Assembly (NCBI RefSeq): GCF_028294535.1
Contig: NZ_JAQBIE010000025.1
Span: 1 to 53,527 of the forward strand
DNA: 53,527 nt
Source: Paracoccus onchidii
GTDB taxonomy: Bacteria > Pseudomonadota > Alphaproteobacteria > Rhodobacterales > Rhodobacteraceae
Direction of reading: 5' to 3'
Below, piece by piece: positions 41,148 to 50,086 of this stretch. Numbering within the stretch: position 1 is the stretch's first letter; each line of letters starts with the position of its first letter. The notes beneath the pieces were generated by a model. It was not told the DNA's origin. It was given only the letters and a program-made list of their open reading frames with translations, and did not search any database. The translations under genes and the position numbers were made by a program.

Positions 41148-44100
41148 ATGGCAACACTGGTATTGGCCTCGGTCGGCGCCACGATTGGCGGCGGCTTCGG
41201 CGGCGGGATCCTCGGCTTTTCCGGTGCCGCCATCGGCGGCATGATCGGCTCCACCATCGGCGCGGCCGTCGACAGCTGGATCGTCTCCTCGCTCGCCCCG
41301 GCCCAGCGCATCGAAGGCGCAAGGCTCGACAATCTGCGCATCACCGCCTCGACCGAGGGCGCCGTCATTCCGCAGGTCTTCGGCCGCATGCGCATGGGTG
41401 GCAATATCGTCTGGGCCACGGATTTCCGCGAGGAGACCCGCACCAGCCGTCAGGGCGGCGGCAAGGGCGGCGGGCCGAAGGTCGAGACCACCGAATATCT
41501 CTATTATGCCTCCTTCGCAGTTGCGCTTTGTGAAGGCGAGATCACCGGCATCGGCCGTATCTGGGCCGATGGCAAACCGCTCGACACCTCGGGCATTACC
41601 TGGCGCTGGTATCCCGGCAGCGAGACGCAGGAACCGGACCCGTTCATCGCCGCCACCATGGGTGCGGATGCAACGCCCGCGTATCGCGGCACCGCCTATG
41701 TCGTCTTCGAGGATCTGCCGCTGAGTGATTATGGCAACCGCCTGCCACAGCTTTCGTTTGAGGTGTTCCGGCCGCTGGCCGATCCCGACACGGCCGAGGG
41801 TCTGACCCGTGCCGTGACGCTGATCCCTGCCTCGGGCGAGTTCACCTATGCGACCGAAGCCGTGCGCAAGGGCGACAATGGCGAGACCTCGGCCGAGAAC
41901 CTGAATGCCGCACCGGGCAGCCCGGACATGATCGTGGCGCTGGACCGGTTGCAGGCCATGGCGCCGAAGGTCGAGAGCGTCAGCCTCGTCGTGGCCTGGT
42001 TCGGCAATGACCTGCGCTGCGGGCATTGCGCCGTCCGGCCCGGCGTCGAGGTGGCCGAGAAGGCGAGCAGCCCACGCCTCTGGTCGGTCAGCGGCATGAG
42101 CCGCGATGAGGCGCATCTGGTCAGTCGTGACCAGGAAGACCGCCCGGTCTATGGCGGCACGCCCGCGGATTTCGCGGTGGTGCAGGCGATCCGGGAGATG
42201 AAGGCGCGCGGGCTGCGCGTCACCTTCTATCCCTTCATCCTGATGGATGTGCCGCCGGGGAACACGCTGCCGGACCCCTATTCGGATCATGCGGCCAGTG
42301 CTGGCCAGCCTGCCCTCCCCTGGCGCGGACGGATCACCTGTTCGCCTGCGGCTGGGCAGTCCGGGAGTGTCGACAAGACGGCGGCTGCGGCTGATCAGGT
42401 TGATGCCTTCTTCGGTGCTGCCAGCGCGGGCGATTTCACCATCACGGATGAAGAGGTCCGCTGGACCGGCGATCCGGGTGACCATGGCTTGCGGCGTATG
42501 GTGCTGCATTACGCCCATCTCTGCGCGGCAGCGGGCGGTGTCGATGCCTTCCTGATCGGCTCCGAGATGCGCGGGCTGACCACGATCCGGGCAAGCGGGA
42601 ACAGCTACCCGGCGATCGCAGCCTTCCGCGCGCTGGCCGCCGATGTGCGCACGATCCTTGGGCCGGGCACGAAGATCAGCTATGCCGCCGACTGGTCGGA
42701 ATATTTCGGGCATCAGCCAGGCGATGGCAGCGGCGATGTGTTCTTTCACCTCGATCCGCTCTGGGCGGATGAAAGCATCGATTTTGTCGGCATCGACAAT
42801 TACCTGCCGCTCTCCGACTGGCGCGACGGCTTCGATCATCTGGACGCGCAAGCTGGTTGGCCCGCCATTCATGATCTGGCCTATTTGCAGTCCAACATCG
42901 CAGGCGGCGAAGGGTTCGACTGGTTCTATGCCACGGAGGCAGATCGGGCCGCGCAGACCCGCAGCCCGATCACCGACGGTGCCCACGGCAAGCCCTGGGT
43001 GTTTCGACCCAAAGACCTTCGCTCATGGTGGTCGAACCGGCATTTCGACCGTCCGGGCGGCGTGGAATCCGCGACACCGACGGCATGGGTGCCGCAGTCC
43101 AAGCCGATCCGCTTCACCGAACTCGGCTGCCCGGCCATCGACCGTGGCACCAACCAGCCCAACGTATTCTACGATCCCAAATCCTCGGAAAGCTTCGTGC
43201 CCTATTTTTCCCGCGGCTGGCGCGACGATGCGATCCAGCGCGCCTATCTGGAAGCCACCTATCTCTTCTGGGGCACGGCAACAAACAACCCGGTCTCAAC
43301 GGAATATGTCGGCCGCATGGTCGATGTCGGCGAATGCGCTGCCTGGACCTGGGATGCCCGGCCCTATCCCTTCTTTCCGGCGCTGGGCGATGTCTGGACC
43401 GATGGCGCCAACTGGCGGCTGGGCCACTGGCTGACCGGACGGCTGGGCGCGGTGTCCCTTGCCGCGCTCGTCCGTCATCTCTGCCTCCGCGCCGGGCTGC
43501 CGGAAAGCCGCATCGATGTCACGGGCCTTTGGGGCGCCGCCGAGGGCTATGCCATCACCGCTCTGGAAAGCCCGCGTGCCTCGATCACCACGCTGGCGCG
43601 GCATTTCGGGTTTGACGCGGTCGAGAGCGAAGGCCTGATCCGCTTTGTCATGCGTGGCCGGGCGCCGGTCAATACCATCGCCCATGACGATCTGGTCGCG
43701 GGTAACACGGATGGCGAGGCGATCGAGCTGACCCGAGCGCAAGAGACCGAACTGCCGCAAGCGCTCAAATGGCAGGTGGCCCGGGCCGATGAGGATTATG
43801 ATGCCGCGCTGGTCGCGGCATCGCGCATCACCGTGGACACCAGCCGCATCGCTTCCGAGAGCTTTCCGATGGCGGTGCCACCCGAAGAGGCCGAGCGCCG
43901 CTGCCGCCGGGCATTGCAGGAAGCCTGGGCAGGACGCGAAAGCGCGGTTTTTCGTCTGCCGCCCTCACGGCTGGCGCTGGATCCTACCGATGTCATCGCG
44001 CTGGGCCATGACGGACGCCAGCAGCAATTCCGTCTGACCGCCATTGCCGATGCGGAAGCGCGTGGCATCGAGGCGGTACGGCAGGACCGGGAAGCCTATG

Positions 44101-45113
44101 ATCTGCCGCCCGGCGCCGAGCGACCCGCCACCCTGCCCCGCGCGGTGACATTCGGGCCGCCGGAAGTCGTCATTCTCGATCTGCCGCAGCTCCGCGACGA
44201 TAGTCCCGCCCATCAGCCAATGATCGCGGCCACGGCGAAACCATGGCCTGGCGCGCTGGCCGTGTATCGCAGCCCCGGCAGCGACGGGTTCGAACTGCTG
44301 ACCATGGTGCGACGCCGGGCCAATCTCGGTCGTCTCGCCGCCGATCTCTGGCCCGGTCCCACCTCGCGCTTCGATCTGGGCAATATCCTGATTCTCGATC
44401 TCGCAAGCGGGCAGCTGGACAGCGTCAGCGATCTGGCCCTGTTCGGTGGCGCCAATGCACTGGCGGTGGAAACGACACCGGGGCGCTGGGAGATCGTCCA
44501 GGCGGCGCATGCAGAACTGATCGCGCCGGGGCGATACCGCCTGACCCGGCTCCTGCGCGGCCAGCGCGGCACCGAGCATGCCATGGGCAACCCGACGCCG
44601 GCCGGGGTGCGGGTGGTGCTGTTGAACGAGGCCCTGACCCCGCTGCCGATCCCGGAAGCCGATCTCGATATTCCCGTCAACTGGCGCATCGGTCCCGCGC
44701 GCCATCCGGTCAGCAGCGACACCTTCACGGCCATGAGCTTCACGCCCGAGGGCGAGGGGCTGCGACCGTTCTCGCCGGTCCATATCGACCAGCCATGGCG
44801 CCGCCCGCATGTGCCCGGTGATCTCACCCTCCGCTGGACGCGGCGGTCCCGCACCCTCGCCGCCGACAGCTGGCAGGGGATGGAGGTGCCCCTGGGCGAA
44901 GAACACGAAAGCTATGAGGTCCGGATCATGGACGGCGCGGCCGTGAAGCGGACCCTGTCCAGCAATGCGCCCGCGATCACCTACACCGCTGCCCAGCAGA
45001 CCGCCGATTGGGGCGCAGAACTGGAACCGGGTGATCGTCTGACCATTCGCATCTGCCAGCTTTCGACCCGCGTGGGGCGCGGCACACCCATCACCACCAC
45101 CCTCTATCTCTGA
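41148..45113 (+). CDS. Tail hub / host-specificity protein with GTA TIM-barrel domain (GTA gp15-like)
   Basis: This 1321-residue protein has a Gly-rich hydrophobic N-terminus (GATIGGGFGGGILGFSGAAI), a glycoside-hydrolase-like TIM barrel in the first half (about 300-720; SYAADWSEYFGHQPGDGSGD, FVGIDNYLPLSDW), and a phage tail tip/J-like domain after about residue 760. The length matches GTA g15-type megatron proteins. It probably binds the host envelope and may degrade surface glycans. It is the largest gene in the window. Confidence 0.9.
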   Translation: MATLVLASVGATIGGGFGGGILGFSGAAIGGMIGSTIGAAVDSWIVSSLAPAQRIEGARLDNLRITASTEGAVIPQVFGRMRMGGNIVWATDFREETRTSRQGGGKGGGPKVETTEYLYYASFAVALCEGEITGIGRIWADGKPLDTSGITWRWYPGSETQEPDPFIAATMGADATPAYRGTAYVVFEDLPLSDYGNRLPQLSFEVFRPLADPDTAEGLTRAVTLIPASGEFTYATEAVRKGDNGETSAENLNAAPGSPDMIVALDRLQAMAPKVESVSLVVAWFGNDLRCGHCAVRPGVEVAEKASSPRLWSVSGMSRDEAHLVSRDQEDRPVYGGTPADFAVVQAIREMKARGLRVTFYPFILMDVPPGNTLPDPYSDHAASAGQPALPWRGRITCSPAAGQSGSVDKTAAAADQVDAFFGAASAGDFTITDEEVRWTGDPGDHGLRRMVLHYAHLCAAAGGVDAFLIGSEMRGLTTIRASGNSYPAIAAFRALAADVRTILGPGTKISYAADWSEYFGHQPGDGSGDVFFHLDPLWADESIDFVGIDNYLPLSDWRDGFDHLDAQAGWPAIHDLAYLQSNIAGGEGFDWFYATEADRAAQTRSPITDGAHGKPWVFRPKDLRSWWSNRHFDRPGGVESATPTAWVPQSKPIRFTELGCPAIDRGTNQPNVFYDPKSSESFVPYFSRGWRDDAIQRAYLEATYLFWGTATNNPVSTEYVGRMVDVGECAAWTWDARPYPFFPALGDVWTDGANWRLGHWLTGRLGAVSLAALVRHLCLRAGLPESRIDVTGLWGAAEGYAITALESPRASITTLARHFGFDAVESEGLIRFVMRGRAPVNTIAHDDLVAGNTDGEAIELTRAQETELPQALKWQVARADEDYDAALVAASRITVDTSRIASESFPMAVPPEEAERRCRRALQEAWAGRESAVFRLPPSRLALDPTDVIALGHDGRQQQFRLTAIADAEARGIEAVRQDREAYDLPPGAERPATLPRAVTFGPPEVVILDLPQLRDDSPAHQPMIAATAKPWPGALAVYRSPGSDGFELLTMVRRRANLGRLAADLWPGPTSRFDLGNILILDLASGQLDSVSDLALFGGANALAVETTPGRWEIVQAAHAELIAPGRYRLTRLLRGQRGTEHAMGNPTPAGVRVVLLNEALTPLPIPEADLDIPVNWRIGPARHPVSSDTFTAMSFTPEGEGLRPFSPVHIDQPWRRPHVPGDLTLRWTRRSRTLAADSWQGMEVPLGEEHESYEVRIMDGAAVKRTLSSNAPAITYTAAQQTADWGAELEPGDRLTIRICQLSTRVGRGTPITTTLYL

Positions 45114-45132
45114 AGACCGGGAAGCCCAAAAA

Positions 45133-46209
45133 ATGTCCGACAGCACGACGAACCTGCTGCTGCCATATCTGATGGCGGCGCAGGCGCAGAAACATGTCAC
45201 CCATAACGACGCCCTGCGTTTGCTGGACGGGCTGGTCCAACTCTCGGTCAAAAGCCGTGGTCTGACCGCACCACCGGCTGACCCGTCTGACGGTGATCGC
45301 TATATCGTTGCCTCCGGGGCGACGGGCGGCTGGGCGGGCTGGGATCTGAACGTCGCCCTCCGGACCGACGGCGCCTGGTTGCGCCTGCCGCCCCGCGAAG
45401 GATGGCGGGCATGGATCGAGGACGAGGCGGCGCTGCTGGTCCGGAACGGCGCGGGCTGGGAACCGGTGATCCCGACCGCCCTCGACGACCTGTCCCGGCT
45501 CGGCATCGGCATGGTGGCCAGCGCTGGTGCCCCCTTCTCGGCCAAACTGAACAACGCGCTCTGGACAGCCCTTTATGCCGCCGATGGCGGCAGCGGCGAT
45601 CTGACCCAGACGCTGAACCGGGAGACGGGCAGCGACGATGCCGGGCTGATCCTGCAGACCGGGTTTTCCACCCGGGCCCTGATCGGCATGTTCGGAACGG
45701 ACCGGCTGCGGATTGCCGTCTCGCCCGACGGCAGCAGTTTCCGCGATGCACTGGGCGTCGATCCGGCCACCGGCATTGCCAGCCAGCCGAACCTGCCCCG
45801 CTTCAAGGCATACACAAATTACGACAACTATGTCGCCACCGACAGCTGGACCACCATTGGCATCAATGTGGCCGAATACAATGATCAGGGCTGCTTTGAC
45901 GCAGGCACCAACCGCTTCGTGGCGCCGGTCGCAGGCACGTATCTCTTCGGCGCATCCCTTCTCTACAAGATCAACGCCAATACCAGCGCGCGGATGCGCG
46001 GACGGCTGGTGCTGAACGGATCAACAGAGATCCGCGGCTCGTTTGGCGAGATTTCCGGGGCGCATGTCTCCGGGGCCACCGCACTCTGGCTGCAGACCAT
46101 GGTGCCGCTGGACGCAGGCGATACCGTCGCACTGCAGGGCACGTTTCGGGCCGCAGATGGATATTTCGCGGCGGATCACACCACTTTCTGGGGAGCGAAG
46201 ATCGGATGA
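45133..46209 (+). CDS. DUF2793 protein with C1q-like C-terminal domain (receptor-binding candidate)
   Basis: The 358 residues split in two. Residues 1-110 have the DUF2793 pattern (LLPYLMAAQAQKHVTHNDAL, DGDRYIVASGATGGWAGWD). Residues 215-358 look like a C1q/TNF-type jelly roll (NRFVAPVAGTYLFGASLLYK, LWLQTMVPLDAGDTVALQG). That pairing fits a tail tip fibre that binds the cell surface. It lies directly after the tail hub gene and overlaps the next gene by four bases. Confidence 0.75.
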   Translation: MSDSTTNLLLPYLMAAQAQKHVTHNDALRLLDGLVQLSVKSRGLTAPPADPSDGDRYIVASGATGGWAGWDLNVALRTDGAWLRLPPREGWRAWIEDEAALLVRNGAGWEPVIPTALDDLSRLGIGMVASAGAPFSAKLNNALWTALYAADGGSGDLTQTLNRETGSDDAGLILQTGFSTRALIGMFGTDRLRIAVSPDGSSFRDALGVDPATGIASQPNLPRFKAYTNYDNYVATDSWTTIGINVAEYNDQGCFDAGTNRFVAPVAGTYLFGASLLYKINANTSARMRGRLVLNGSTEIRGSFGEISGAHVSGATALWLQTMVPLDAGDTVALQGTFRAADGYFAADHTTFWGAKIG

Positions 46210-46493
46210 CCCCCAAACGTCTCGACGACATGCTGCAGATGAGCGAGAGCGAATTCGAGGAACTGCTCGCCAGGGCCGCGCAGGAAGGCGCAAGGCGTGC
46301 CCTTGTGGATGCCGGGCTCGATGGCAGGGAAGCCGCGCTCGACATCCGCGACCTGCGGGCGCTCCTGGAAGGCATTCGCCTCATGCGCCGCACCGCCGCC
46401 CAGACCGTTATCCGCATGCTGACCGCCGGGTTGATCCTGACCCTGCTGGCCGGGATTGCGCTGAAGCTGAAACTCTTCGGCGAAGGCGGCTGA
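46206..46493 (+). CDS. Small protein with one C-terminal membrane segment, possible holin-like
   Basis: The 95 residues comprise an acidic N-terminal helix pair (SESEFEELLARAAQEGARRA), a middle linker (REAALDIRDLRALLEGIR) and a hydrophobic stretch (MLTAGLILTLLAGIALKLKL). It sits between the fibre and endolysin genes. A holin role is plausible from position only; one membrane span after a soluble domain is unusual for a holin. Confidence 0.65.
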   Translation: MTPKRLDDMLQMSESEFEELLARAAQEGARRALVDAGLDGREAALDIRDLRALLEGIRLMRRTAAQTVIRMLTAGLILTLLAGIALKLKLFGEGG

Positions 46494-46538
46494 CGCGCCG
46501 AGCGGCAATCGCCGCTTCCCACAGACCCATCACCCCAC

Positions 46539-46564
46539 AGCCCGCCCTCCCGGCGGGCTTTTTT
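46539..46564 (+). terminator. Rho-independent terminator after the tail operon
   Basis: AGCCCGCC pairs with GGCGGGCT across a five-base loop and is followed by TTTTTT. It separates the tail genes from the lysis genes. Confidence 0.85.
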
Positions 46565-46582
46565 CGTATCCGGAGGATCCTC

Positions 46583-47257
46583 ATGACCACCCGTTTCTAC
46601 CGCCATTGGCGCGACGTGCCGAAAGAAACATGGCGCTGGCCCAACTTCTCGCCCGCCGAGATTGCCTGTCGCGGCACCGGATCGATTCTGATCCATGAGG
46701 CGGCCCTCGACCGGCTGCAGGCGCTGCGCAGCCGTCTCGGCAAGCCGCTGATCGTGAATTCCGCCTATCGCAGCCCGGAGCACAATGCCCGGGTGCGTGG
46801 GGCAAAGCACTCCAAACATCTGGAAGGCACGGCCTTTGACATCTCCATGGCCAATCACGATCCGGCGGCCTTCGAGAAAGCCGCGCGGGCGGAAGGGTTT
46901 CTGGGTTTTGGTACTTATCCCCGCTCGGGCTTCATGCATATCGATCTCGGCCCCGCCCGGCGCTGGGGCGAGCCGTTTCCGCCGCGCGCCATCCCCTTCG
47001 CCGAAGACCAACCGCCGGTACGGGAACATCTGGCGGACAGCCGGACCATGAAAGGCAGTGGGGCGGCCGGTTTGGCGACCGTTGGCGCGGCGGGGATCGA
47101 AATCGCCCAGGACACGCTAGGCGATGCGCAATCGGCGATACAGCCGCTGATCCCCTATCTCGACACGTTGCGCTGGGCCTTCATCGCCCTGGCGCTGGCC
47201 GGGATCGGCCTGACAATCTGGGCCCGGCTGGATGACTGGAACCGGGGGCGGCGATGA
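46583..47257 (+). CDS. M15-family peptidase endolysin with C-terminal membrane segment
   Basis: This 224-residue protein starts at the ATG at 46583 after GGAGG. It has a D-Ala-D-Ala carboxypeptidase-like domain with zinc ligands in SKHLEGTAFDIS and MHIDLGPARRWG, then a C-terminal hydrophobic segment (WAFIALALAGIGLTIW, about 190-207). The membrane tail may anchor or export the enzyme. It should cut peptidoglycan cross-links for lysis. It overlaps the i-spanin gene by four bases. Confidence 0.88.
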   Translation: MTTRFYRHWRDVPKETWRWPNFSPAEIACRGTGSILIHEAALDRLQALRSRLGKPLIVNSAYRSPEHNARVRGAKHSKHLEGTAFDISMANHDPAAFEKAARAEGFLGFGTYPRSGFMHIDLGPARRWGEPFPPRAIPFAEDQPPVREHLADSRTMKGSGAAGLATVGAAGIEIAQDTLGDAQSAIQPLIPYLDTLRWAFIALALAGIGLTIWARLDDWNRGRR

Positions 47258-47508
47258 TGGGCGCCATGTCCGCGCTGCTGGCGTCGCGCTGGGCGCGGCG
47301 TCTGGCCATCGGGATCGCGCTGATCGGCGCGGTCCTGCTTTTCCTCCTCAACCTGCGCAGCGCTGGCGAAACCGCCGGTCGCCATGCCGAGCGCCTGAAC
47401 CAGATGGAGCGACAGAATGATATTCAACGCCGCATGCTGGAGGCTGCCAGCACCCGCCCTAGTGATCGCGATGATCTCGCTGACCGCCTGCGCGACGGCC
47501 AGTTCTGA
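47254..47508 (+). CDS. i-spanin (Rz-like)
   Basis: This 84-residue inner-membrane protein has one N-terminal transmembrane helix (about 12-34, RLAIGIALIGAVLLFLLNL) and a charged periplasmic coil (RHAERLNQMERQNDIQRRML). Size, topology and overlap with a lipoprotein gene are those of Rz. It should pair with the o-spanin to fuse the membranes at lysis. Confidence 0.8.
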   Translation: MMGAMSALLASRWARRLAIGIALIGAVLLFLLNLRSAGETAGRHAERLNQMERQNDIQRRMLEAASTRPSDRDDLADRLRDGQF

Positions 47509-47668
47509 TCCGGGCGGCGCGGTCTGCCCGCCGGTCGTCGCTTACGGGCAGGCCGCGCGGGACCGGGCGGCGGCGGAGCTGGAGGCGCTGCCCGAGGATG
47601 CCGCGCTGGTCGGGATGATGGCAGACTATGCGGTGATGCGGGCGCAGGCGCGGGCGTGTGCGGGCTGA
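47417..47668 (+). CDS. o-spanin lipoprotein (Rz1-like)
   Basis: This 83-residue lipoprotein has a lipobox (ISLTAC) near residue 25 and a short Ala-rich mature part. It overlaps the i-spanin gene by 92 bases in another frame, as Rz1 does with Rz. It ends the late region; the next gene is on the other strand with nine bases between. Confidence 0.78.
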   Translation: MIFNAACWRLPAPALVIAMISLTACATASSDPGGAVCPPVVAYGQAARDRAAAELEALPEDAALVGMMADYAVMRAQARACAG

Positions 47669-47677
47669 TCGCCGATG

Positions 47678-48640
47678 TCAGGACGCCTCGGGCGGGGCGT
47701 CCACCAGCGCCAATGCGCCATCCGGCAGAGGACTTTGCAGCTTGCTGGCGATTTCGATCGGCGCCGAAAGCCAGGTCTCCCAATCCCCTGGATCGGTCAG
47801 AATAACGGGCATGGCTTTCGGATGCACCGACTTCACCTCGGCATTGGGCGCGCAGGTCAGAAAGGCATAGAGATCGTCGCTGGTCTCGCCATCCTTCACC
47901 TTACGGACCGAAGTCCAGCCCCGAACCTCGATCCCGGCGAAGAACATCGGCGTCTCTGCTTCGGCTGGGGCAAACCACTGATTGCCGCCCTTGATCGGTT
48001 CGGCAAAGGCCGTGACCGGCACCAGGCAGCGATGTGCCGGACCCAACCAGCGCCGCCAGTGTGGCGAGGTCAGGTTGCGGACATTGGTGACGCCCGGATC
48101 CCGCTGGGTCTTCAGGACCGATGGCGGCGATGGCATCCCCCACCGCGCCTTCACCAATTCCAGCGCACCACCATCATGGCGGATGATCGGCGCCAGCTGA
48201 TCGGGATAAACCTTGCCCGGTGCGACATTGCCCGCGCGGTCGGTCATGCTCACCCCCTTGAAAAGCTGGCGCATCGCTTCCTGCGTGGTGGTCTGATTGT
48301 AAAGGTTGCACACGGTATCGTCGTCCTCGGGGCGGCCAAAGGGCAGATAGGGTGAACTGTAGCCCGGCAGGCATGTTCCGTCAGCCAGTTCCAGATCCGG
48401 AAAGGCAGTCAGGCAGGCGCTGGCCGCATCCGGTTCACGGAAATAAAGTGCGATCCGGTCCCGCGTACCACCGCGCCCGCCACCATGCCAGGCATAGTTG
48501 CCGCGGCCGATCCGCGTCGCCAGCCACTCATGCAGCGCATCGGACCGACGGCCAAACCCCATCTCCGGCACGCAGATCAGAACGCGGACCGGGAAGGCCG
48601 AATCGTCGATCTTGGCTTGAGGTGTGCTGCGGCGCGTCAT
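47678..48640 (-). CDS. SRAP (HMCES/YedK) abasic-site protein with an in-frame N-terminal extension
   Basis: The frame starts at the ATG at 48640 (TRRSTPQAKIDDSAF). It runs about 109 residues of an unrecognised small domain (HEWLATRIGRGNYAWHGGGR...) straight into a SRAP domain. SRAP needs Cys2, and here the sequence GTG TGC AAC CTT (GTG at 48313) would give M-C-N-L-Y-N and a normal 211-residue SRAP. Other SRAP residues are present: Asn in NVRNLTS, Glu in VTAFAEP and His in HPKAMPVIL. SRAP proteins crosslink to abasic sites in single-stranded DNA. A LexA box lies just before 48640, so the gene is SOS-controlled. Whether the fused form or only the GTG form is made is open. Confidence 0.82.
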   Translation of the reverse strand: MTRRSTPQAKIDDSAFPVRVLICVPEMGFGRRSDALHEWLATRIGRGNYAWHGGGRGGTRDRIALYFREPDAASACLTAFPDLELADGTCLPGYSSPYLPFGRPEDDDTVCNLYNQTTTQEAMRQLFKGVSMTDRAGNVAPGKVYPDQLAPIIRHDGGALELVKARWGMPSPPSVLKTQRDPGVTNVRNLTSPHWRRWLGPAHRCLVPVTAFAEPIKGGNQWFAPAEAETPMFFAGIEVRGWTSVRKVKDGETSDDLYAFLTCAPNAEVKSVHPKAMPVILTDPGDWETWLSAPIEIASKLQSPLPDGALALVDAPPEAS

Positions 48641-48646
48641 GATCAA

Positions 48647-48661
48647 GAACAAATGCAGAAC
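48647..48661 (-). promoter_or_regulatory. LexA (SOS) box upstream of the SRAP gene
   Basis: On the + strand GAAC-AAATGCA-GAAC, i.e. GTTC-N7-GTTC toward the SRAP gene, lies seven bases from the ATG at 48640. It fits the alphaproteobacterial LexA consensus exactly. A longer ATG start at 48652 would place the box inside the gene, so 48640 is preferred. Confidence 0.75.
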
Positions 48662-48681
48662 ATTCTGTGTCAGGCAAGATC

Positions 48682-48707
48682 ACGTCGTTCGAGTATTCTA
48701 ACGACGT
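48682..48707. promoter_or_regulatory. Perfect 8-bp inverted repeat in the SRAP/two-gene module gap
   Basis: ACGTCGTT (48682-48689) and AACGACGT (48700-48707) are exact reverse complements with a ten-base spacer, one helical turn apart. It may be an operator for the rightward two-gene operon or the end of the module. Confidence 0.45.
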
Positions 48708-48771
48708 CCTAATCGGCAGTTTCGACACGCGCTTCGAAAGCGCACTTCCAAGTCGCTCCAGCACAAAGCCC

Positions 48772-48800
48772 TTGTTCATCGTCATCAGATCGAATCTAGT
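48772..48800 (+). promoter_or_regulatory. Candidate promoter of the two-gene module
   Basis: TTGTTC (48772-48777), a 17-base spacer and TCTAGT (48795-48800) form a weak sigma-70-like promoter 36 bases before the TTG start at 48836. It was picked by eye. Confidence 0.3.
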
Positions 48801-48835
48801 ACCTAACGCGATCAAATTTTTGAAAGTTCAACGTC

Positions 48836-50086
48836 TTGCCCATCAAGTTGACCAAGAGTGTTCAGGGTGCATGGTTGCTCCATCATGATCAAAAGCTCTT
48901 GAACGCGAAAACAACCGAGTTTGAGAGTATCGTCGCAGCCGGGCGCTCCTCTAGGCTGCTTTCAGTGATTTCAAGGGAACTCGAAAACACTGTGTCGAAA
49001 GAACGTGTCGACGAGCTGGCACGCGGTATCGGTGTCAGGCGAATCGAAGCGAACGGTTTTCTAGCGGAGCTCCAGAATCATGGGTTGATTGATGTCTCTT
49101 CGGCAGGCGTTGCGGTATTAGGTGTATCGCAGGCAAGCCTACTGGACCATGCCTCGGATATCTTTGAGACACAGTCACCCTCAGGCGCTGATCGGGCCGT
49201 GCTGGCCCTGTCTGAAATCGCAAGCGGTTCGCCCGTGCGGCGCTCAGATTGCGAGGAGGAGCTCTCCGATGAATATAGGCTGTCGAGGGCAGAGATTGAT
49301 GATGTTTTTTCTCAAAGCGAACATATTGGCTTTATCGACTATGAGGCAAATGGGCACGATAGGCTCTACTTCAACGGCTCTTTATTTAAGAGAGATTCAG
49401 CGGCAAAATCAAAGCTGATACTCGAAAACTTGTCAGATGAGGAGAAACAAAAGCTCCTTCAGGTCGAATCCATGCTAAATGGTCGTGGATGCCTTCTGGC
49501 AGAAGAAATACGCCAGCTTCTTGGAGAAAAACTCTGGAGCAAGCTTCATCAGATTGGCTTCTTTGAGGTGAGCGCTGTTGTTAACGAGAAAGGTGTAACT
49601 GAGTTTGCTACTAAGCCCGAAGCGCTGGTGAAGTATATTCCTGGCGGATTAGCCGACATGCTTGACGACGCAAAGGCGCTTGCCAGCAGCCTGACGTATG
49701 GCATTATTAAGAGCCCAGATTATCGGGGCAGGATTAAGGATCCTTCTGTCCTGATCAACGTTCTAATCGGTCGGGGCTACGTCGAGGGTAGAGCAGCCGC
49801 CATAAAGCAAGACTATCAGGTCCTCGAGCGGAGAGGCGTTGTTCAGGTCACTACGACTGATCGCGGCAACAGATTGACACTCCTTAAGAGCGAAATCGGT
49901 GAAATGGCGAAGGACCTTATCTTACGGGGTGACGCATCGGCGACAGCCGCCGAATTTGTCGCGTCTGGAATGGCCTCTAACTTTATTGGGCCAGAAAGCT
50001 CACGTGTGACAGAACGGAAAAAAGACGTTCCTGAGGCAAAATCAGCTGCACTTCGCTCTCTAAATATCCTCAGGAAAAGCAAATGA
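48836..50086 (+). CDS. Unrecognised tandem winged-helix-like protein (module gene A)
   Basis: This 416-residue protein has an in-frame stop at 48821 and no nearby in-frame ATG, so TTG at 48836 (or 48848) is the likely start, with no good ribosome site. The sequence reads as a series of winged-helix-like units separated by loops: residues 40-90 (SRELENTVSKERVDELARGI), 120-175, 205-250 (LSDEEKQKLLQVESMLNGRG) and 300-370 (RIKDPSVLINVLIGRGYVEG). No enzyme motif is visible. Composition is AT-richer than the phage genes. It is coupled (ATGA) to the nuclease-like gene, so the two probably act together, this one as DNA sensor or adaptor. I do not recognise a family. Confidence 0.6.
   Translation: MPIKLTKSVQGAWLLHHDQKLLNAKTTEFESIVAAGRSSRLLSVISRELENTVSKERVDELARGIGVRRIEANGFLAELQNHGLIDVSSAGVAVLGVSQASLLDHASDIFETQSPSGADRAVLALSEIASGSPVRRSDCEEELSDEYRLSRAEIDDVFSQSEHIGFIDYEANGHDRLYFNGSLFKRDSAAKSKLILENLSDEEKQKLLQVESMLNGRGCLLAEEIRQLLGEKLWSKLHQIGFFEVSAVVNEKGVTEFATKPEALVKYIPGGLADMLDDAKALASSLTYGIIKSPDYRGRIKDPSVLINVLIGRGYVEGRAAAIKQDYQVLERRGVVQVTTTDRGNRLTLLKSEIGEMAKDLILRGDASATAAEFVASGMASNFIGPESSRVTERKKDVPEAKSAALRSLNILRKSK

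Noticed and set aside
40671..42986. 771-codon minus-strand open frame opposite the tail hub gene
   Set aside because: No recognisable sequence and no ribosome site; the plus strand holds well-supported NlpC/P60 and TIM-barrel proteins with tight overlaps.
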